Shown here: positions 58,283 through 64,000 of the stretch, in pieces
Numbering within the stretch: position 1 is the stretch's first letter
Layout of the letters: each line of letters starts with the position of its first letter
DNA from: Punctularia strigosozonata HHB-11173 SS5
Lineage: Eukaryota > Basidiomycota > Agaricomycetes > Corticiales > Punctulariaceae
NCBI RefSeq assembly: GCF_000264995.1
Contig: NW_006767439.1
Coordinates: 351,179 to 415,178 of the forward strand
DNA: 64,000 nt
Reading direction: 5' to 3'
The notes under the pieces: model-generated
Database searches by the model: none
Seen by the model: the letters and a program-made list of their open reading frames with translations, nothing else
What the model was told of the DNA's origin: nothing
Position numbers and translations under genes: made by a program

Positions 58283-58445
58283 GACGAGTATCACAGAGAA
58301 CTACGTGCCCTATATTGTTCTGCTGAAAGCATCTCGCGATACTTGAGGATGCACTGATTTAATGCCTCAAAATCCATCTGTTGCTCAAATTGGGCGTGTA
58401 GACCTGCAGCCTCCGTTCCAGTCTTCGAAGTTACTAACGTTCGTT

Positions 58446-59820
58446 GCGTTGTGAGTAAATAGGCTCCGCTTCATACAGGGAGAACGCACTGGGCTTGCAT
58501 TCACAGACTAGACTGGCAGTCAAGTCACTGTGTTTCTTTTCGTCAAGATTCTGCAGCCGGAATGCCCCGAAAACATCGCTGAATAGAGCTGGACGCGAGG
58601 ATATGTCAATATACAACCCTTTCATGAGTATGTGACCCTTACCAATGGGTGCGTGAAGAATGGCTTGTATGTGCTGCATGTGAGGGCGCGGCGAGATGTT
58701 TCAAAGCGGCAGACTGGGGAGAGGCGCCGCAAGAGTCATAGACGGTGAAGGTGCCTTATATGCGTCGGTGCTGTGTTCGGCGTTACTGATGGACGCCCTT
58801 GATGCAGTGGACGATTCCATGTTGACGTCTTCGGTGAGCAGGGTTTGTGGTGGAAGTAAATCTTATCATTTCCTCCTTGGGGAAGACGCTCCAGTAGACG
58901 TCTCCGTGATGAGGGGTCCCAGTGAGGCTGGAATGGAGGGTCCATACATCCCGTGAAACGGCTGCAAGAAGGTTTCGGCGAGCCGTAGTTGATGACATTG
59001 TTCGGTCGGATGTTCTGGTCCGCGTTGCATTATAGAAGGATCGGCGGATGAGATATGGACAGCCAGCACCCAATCTGGTAAACACAAACACTGGACTATC
59101 CACGGTCATCCTCGATAGAAGCTTGCTATGCCAATCAGGATGGCGGATTGGCGCGAATAGAGATGCGAGCTTGATTGTGTGTGACCAACAGCGGGATCGC
59201 ACTGAGCAAGAGGGCGCTAAAGCGATACCTTCGTTGATATATCGATGCGCATGCGAAATGTATGACGAGAGTGCACGGGAAAAGCCGACCGAGCAATGGA
59301 CACTGCACAGAGACAGCTGTTTGCTCGACTAACAGGGCCGATGCGGACATCAGACCACTCTCGAAGCTTCTTCGTTAACGAGCCCCGGAGCCGCGGACAT
59401 GCCGGCTGTGAGTAGATGCTATACGTGGGAGTGAACTAGCCAATGACTGGAGAGTTCGTCAGAGTCGGTAACGGCAACCGTGGTTAGGTGATGGACGTAA
59501 AGATCGACATTGTCCAGGGTATCGCAGACGCAGACGCAGTCGGCACATTCGCACTACCGAAGGGCACTGGCAAAGGCTGAAGGTGACACTGACACTGACA
59601 CCGAACTGTCAGATCACGTGGCTACTTGAGCGCGTCGCCAGAGCGCGTCGGGGACCTGCTGGTTTCTGCGTTTTGCATAACTGCTGTTACATCGCTCAAG
59701 GCTTCCGAATCGAACACGACAAGGATATAAAAGTAGCTCCTGGTGACTTAAAATTGGCGTTTCTCTGTACTTCAAGTCAACGGCACTCCAAGTGCAGAGA
59801 CACCCAGCGATAGCGCCGCC
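58446..59820. other. Head-to-head interval between TPR-CHAT and SMC1
   Basis: Probably contains undefined 5' exons of the TPR-CHAT gene on the minus strand; a frame at 58434-58679 (GLYIDISSRPALFSDVFGAF) and frames around 58866-59202 are candidates, but no domain was recognised. The right end holds the SMC1 promoter, with a short tandem TGACAC repeat near 59584-59601. Confidence 0.4.
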
Positions 59821-62800
59821 ATGCCATTGATACGTATTGAAGTATGCGACTTCAAGTCCTACAGGTACGCAATTCGATGAAAAGTAAAAACGGGCTCACA
59901 CCGATACCGAGAACTTAATAGAGGTCACCAAACCATCGGCCCTTTTCGCCATTTCACCTCGGTCATCGGACCCAACGGTGCCGGAAAGTCGAACCTCATG
60001 GATGCCATCTCTTTCGTTCTCGGAGTGAAGAGCGCGCAACTGCGTAGTAGCCAGCTGAAAGACCTCGTCTATCGCGGAAGGAGACTCGCTAAGGGCGATG
60101 AGGAGGGCTCGAACGCGGACGAGGGAGACGACGATGAAGGCGAAGGCGAAGGAACGGCGCACAAGGCATGGGTTCTGGCTGTCTATAAGGATACGAAGGG
60201 CAAGGAGTGGCATTTTCAGCGGACGATCTCGACATCCGGCGCGTCCGAATACAAGCTGAACGGCAAAGTCGTCACCTACGCTGCATACAACTCGGCGTTG
60301 ATGTCTCATAATATCCTTGTCAAGGCCAAGAACTTCCTGGTTTTCCAGGGAGATGTCGAAGCCGTAGCGTCGCAGTCTCCAAAAGAGCTCACGCGTCTCG
60401 TGGAGCAGATCAGCGGCTCATTGGAATTGGCCGCCGAGTATGAAAAGGCCAAGGAGGACCAGGAACGCGCGACGGAAAACGCCACTTTCAACTTCAACAA
60501 GCGCCGCGGTATCGCAGGCGAAATCAAGCAATACAAAGACCAGAAGCAGGAGGCGGACAAATTCGAAGAATTAGTGGAAGAAAGAGTCAGGATTTGCATC
60601 GACTAACATTAATTCATACTAATACGACACATAGGCTGAGCTGATCCTTCGCCGGACTTTGTGGAAGTTGTTCCACATCGAAGAAGGTTTAGCCACCAAC
60701 GCGAGAGAGATCAAGGAGCAGAACAAGAAACTTGCCGAATTGCGTGAGCAGAAACGTTTGCAAGACGAAGGATTGGAAGGCGCTCGTGCAGAGCAAGCGA
60801 AGGCTCGTTCGAACGTGATGCAGAAAGAGAAGAAGATCAAGAAAGCTGAAAAGGCACTCGAGAGCAAGGTATGCACTACAAGACGCATATAGGCGGATAC
60901 TCATGTCTGGGCAGAAACCGGATCTAGTGGCTATTGATGCTCAGATTCAGCATGCGACTCGCAAGCTCAATAATGCGCAGAAGACCAGCGAGCAGATACA
61001 GAAAGACATCGAACGTCAGAAGGAGAAAGTGGATGCGCTTCGTAATGAGCTAGTTAAGACGCAGAAGGCCGCTGATGCAGCTCAAGGTATGTGCTCTGCT
61101 ACTCTTTCGTCGTTTCTTCTGACTGTTCTGCAGAGGCGCAGCGTCAGACGACTCAGGACAATCTTTCTCTCAGCGAAGAGAGCCTCGAGGAATATCGCAG
61201 ACTGTGGATATTTTCCCCTACGGAAATAAGTCAAACCACTGATTAAGGCTGTCGAATAGGAAGGCACAAGCTAGTGTCCTGGCAGTTGATGAACGGCAAT
61301 CGCTTGAGACGCTCGCTAGAGACGAGAAGATATCGAACCGTACACTTGGGCAGATTCGCGATAAGCACGAGCAATTGCTACAGCGCAAGCAAAAGCTCAC
61401 CGAGGAGGTTGAAACCCAAGGCGCTCGTCGTGCAGAGGTGCGCATGTCCTCGGTCTCGTTCCTCCATGCCGTGGTCCTGATATGAAGTCTCGATCTAGCT
61501 GGAGGAGAAAGTGAGCACGCTGCGAGGCGAATTGCAGAAGGCCAAACAAGAACTGGACAACCAGCAGGCCGAGCGAACGCGAATCCAGTAAGGGATATCA
61601 CCTTATTACCAGTCATATGGTTGACACTTTCGATCAGGACGCTCGAATCCGAGTGCAACGAGCGACTCGCAGATGTGTACAATAAACTTCTGCAAGCCGG
61701 CGTGGACCGCAAGGAGTCAGAACGCGAAACCAGGTTTAAAGAGACTCTTGCAAGCTTGCAACGCATCTTCCCTGGAGTCCGTGGTCGAGTCATCGACCTG
61801 TGCAAACCGACGCAGCGAAAATACGAAACTGCCGTGTCTGTCGTTCTTGGGCGGAACCTGGAGGCGATTGTTGTCGACGAGGAAAAGACCGCGATAGACT
61901 GCATCGAGGTTCGTTGTTGCACTTAAATGCCAGCTTTTGTTCATCTAGGTTACCTCCAGTATATGCGCAATCAACGAGCTGGTCAAGCGACGTTCATTCC
62001 GTTGGACACCATTCAGGTTAAGCCCATCAACGACAAGTTCCGGTCCTTTGCTAAGGGTGCTCGCCTCGCCGTCGATGTGATCCAATACGACCCTGTTGTG
62101 GAGCGTGCCATGCATCATGCCTGCGGGAATGCCCTGGTGTGCGACACCATGCAAGTTGCACAGTACGTTTGTTACGAAAAGGGACAAGAGGTCAAAGGTG
62201 AATAATCGCATACGTACCTCAGGGTCATTCACTAACCTCTCTGTGAAGCTGTCACTCTGGAGGGCACTATTATCCACAAGAGTGGTTTGATCACCGGTGG
62301 GCGCAGCACGCATTCGAGCGGCAAGAAGTGGGAGGAGAAGGATGTGCAGGGTAATAGCCTGACAGTTACTGTTATATGATTGCTGCTTACCTTTGTTAGG
62401 CCTTCAACGTGTACGTGACAACCTGATGGGCCAACTTCGAGACCTTGCCAAAGAGAAGCCTCGTTCTAACTCTGATGAGCGATTGTTGTCGGAGATAGCT
62501 CGCTTAGAAGCTGCCTTGACCGTTGCACGGGACGATCTAGTATGTACTCCATCTAATCGGACAGCACAGGATATCCGTATTGAAGCTGCGGCGTACAGAG
62601 CGCTTGCACGCTGCGCTTGGGTGGCCTGAAAGACGAGTTGAAGCATGTAGACAAAGAAATCAAGTCCATAAAGCCGGAACTCAACAAGGTCACTGCCTCC
62701 GTTACTCAACTGAGCCATAACTAACACAATCTCTGCAGGCCGAAAAGGCGCATGCATCGCTCCGTGAACAAATTGAAGAGTTGGCGTCCGTGATCAACCG

Positions 62801-64000
62801 CGCTGAAGACAGGGTATTTGCGGCGTTCTGCAGGAGCATCAACATCACGAACATCCGGGAGTACGAAGAGCGTCAGCTGAAGGTTGCCCAAGAAGAGAGT
62901 AATGCCCGGATGCGCTTCGATACTCAGATTGCTCGCCTGACACATCAGTATGCTACCGATTGTTGTGTGCAGAGGAACTCCGCCTTATTCATGCCCCCAG
63001 GTCTCGGTTTGAGGAAGAACAACTGAAGACGATGCGGGAACGCCTCCTCGCGCTTCAAAACATCGTCAAGAATGAAATCACCAACCTCGAGAAACTTCAA
63101 GCATCAAAGCAGACAACCGAACAGGAGCTAATGGATGCTGAAGAAGCGATCGATAAGTTGAACGAAGAGCTGAAAGCTCTCAAGGATGTGTTGGATACCC
63201 ATACACAGACAGTTGAACAAGCGAAGCGTGCTGCATCCAAGGCCAATAAGACGCTCGAGCAAGCTCTCAAGGAAATCACTACCAAGGTGATTTGTTCTTG
63301 ATAATGTCATGCTCCCCAATACACTCAACTCCGACCAGAATGACGAGATCGAGAAGCTTGGTCTCGAACGTTCGACGATTTACCGCAAGTGCAGGATGGA
63401 GAACATCAAACTTCCCCTGCTACAGGGAAATCTCAAGAATGTTCCAATGGAGGAGGTGAGTTTCCGGGACCTGCCACATGTGACCGCTCTTCAACACCTC
63501 AATAGAACCTCCGCGACGAGATGGCGATGGAAGTCGATGAGGATGAGGACGGTACTCAACCGACGAAAGTAGTATCAGACTATGGCATAGAAGTCGACTT
63601 CGATCTGCTTGACGAGGAGGAACGTGAGGTAAAGTGATGTCTCTCCTCCATTATATGGAGTCTGATTGTGAGTAGGATGGTGACCCGAAGCGTGCGGCTG
63701 AATTTGAGTCCTCCATCGCGAAGCTCAGTGCGGATATCGAGCGCATGACGCCGAACATGAAGGCGGTAGATCGGTACGCTACTCCTTCCATTCACACCGG
63801 CTTCCGCTAATGCATTGTAGCTTGGAAGATGTTGAGGCGAAACTCGCTGAGACCGAGAAAGAAGCCGACAAGACGCGGAAAGAATCCAAGACTGCAAGGG
63901 ACGTTTTCAACGACGTCAAGAAACGCCGGTATGTGGACATTAGCGTTCGAGTGCATTGATGATTGAGTGGCAATTACCAGGTGCGATCTGTTCAATAAGG
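59821..64000 (+). CDS. SMC1: Cohesin subunit SMC1 (3' end outside window)
   Basis: The start is ATG at 59821, with first exons 59821-59864, 59922-60585, 60635-60868, 60915-61086 and one from 61134; many more follow to the window edge. The N-terminal ATPase half has MPLIRIEVCDFKSYRG and the Walker A loop GPNGAGKS (residues 31-38). The SMC1 signature FQGDVEAVASQSPKEL follows, then a long coiled coil. The hinge spans about 61750-62340 (RVIDLCKPTQRKYETAV, AIVVDEEKTAIDCIE, MRNQRAGQATFIPLDT, LITGGRSTHSSGKKWEEKD), followed by the returning coiled coil to 64000. SMC1 pairs with SMC3 and Scc1 to form the cohesin ring that holds sister chromatids together. An acidic insert (GDDDEGEGEG) lies near residue 100. 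The Walker B/signature half is not in the window. The gene looks intact as far as it can be read. Confidence 0.93.

Noticed and set aside
1-64000. CRISPR array or operon-like bacterial system suggested by CHAT and caspase-fold genes
   Set aside because: No regularly spaced repeats occur, all genes carry spliceosomal introns, and the two protease-fold genes are 45 kb apart.

Overview
The window comes from a filamentous basidiomycete, most likely a wood-decaying Agaricomycete. The evidence is the gene structure and the families present. Nearly every gene is cut by many short (about 45-60 nt) GT-AG introns. The families are copper-radical glyoxal oxidases, a P450 with basidiomycete-type exon fragmentation, DUF6533/DUF6534 seven-helix-like membrane proteins, BTB proteins in tandem, a metacaspase with an N-terminal membrane segment, a TPR-CHAT protein and a Stealth xylosylphosphotransferase-like protein. 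No tRNA, rRNA or CRISPR array was found.

Layout. 0-2.4 kb: mobile DNA, an LTR-like sequence abutting the 3' part of a spliced hAT-type transposase gene (minus strand). 2.9-5.7 kb: ESCRT-II subunit SNF8/VPS22 (+) and a DUF6533 membrane protein (-). 5.7-11.5 kb: sparse region around a metacaspase gene (+) whose His and Cys catalytic motifs can be traced through very small exons. 11.5-19.6 kb: an NmrA-like Rossmann protein (+) and two DUF6534 paralogues (-) on either side of an unrecognised multi-exon gene. 20.3-22.5 kb: a complete 12-exon cytochrome P450 (+). 24.5-26.8 kb: two tandem BTB genes (-). 29.2-31.6 kb: Stealth-family glycosyl-phosphotransferase (+). 33.7-39.4 kb: two glyoxal oxidase genes arranged head to head. 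39.8-45.1 kb: arginyl-tRNA synthetase (+), alpha/beta hydrolase (-), Vps68/TMEM50 (-) and an unrecognised gene (-). 45.4-48.9 kb: a C2H2 zinc-finger regulator (-) and the SDH assembly factor SDHAF3/Acn9 (-). 52.1-54.0 kb: an HMG-box regulator (+). 54.8-58.4 kb: a TPR-CHAT protein (-). 59.8-64 kb: the 5' two-thirds or so of the cohesin gene SMC1 (+), cut by the window end.

How the genes work together. This is mostly an ordinary eukaryotic neighbourhood of unrelated housekeeping genes (SNF8, ArgRS, Vps68, SDHAF3, SMC1) mixed with expanded accessory families. The glyoxal oxidase pair would supply extracellular H2O2 to lignin-degrading peroxidases. Two caspase-fold proteins occur in the window, the metacaspase and the CHAT protein. 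The CHAT gene, whose fold is related to separase, lies head to head with SMC1, the cohesin subunit family that separase acts on. That is suggestive but unproven. Exon boundaries were worked out by hand from splice signals, phase and family motifs. Genes for which I give exon coordinates were phase-checked; the others are approximate.
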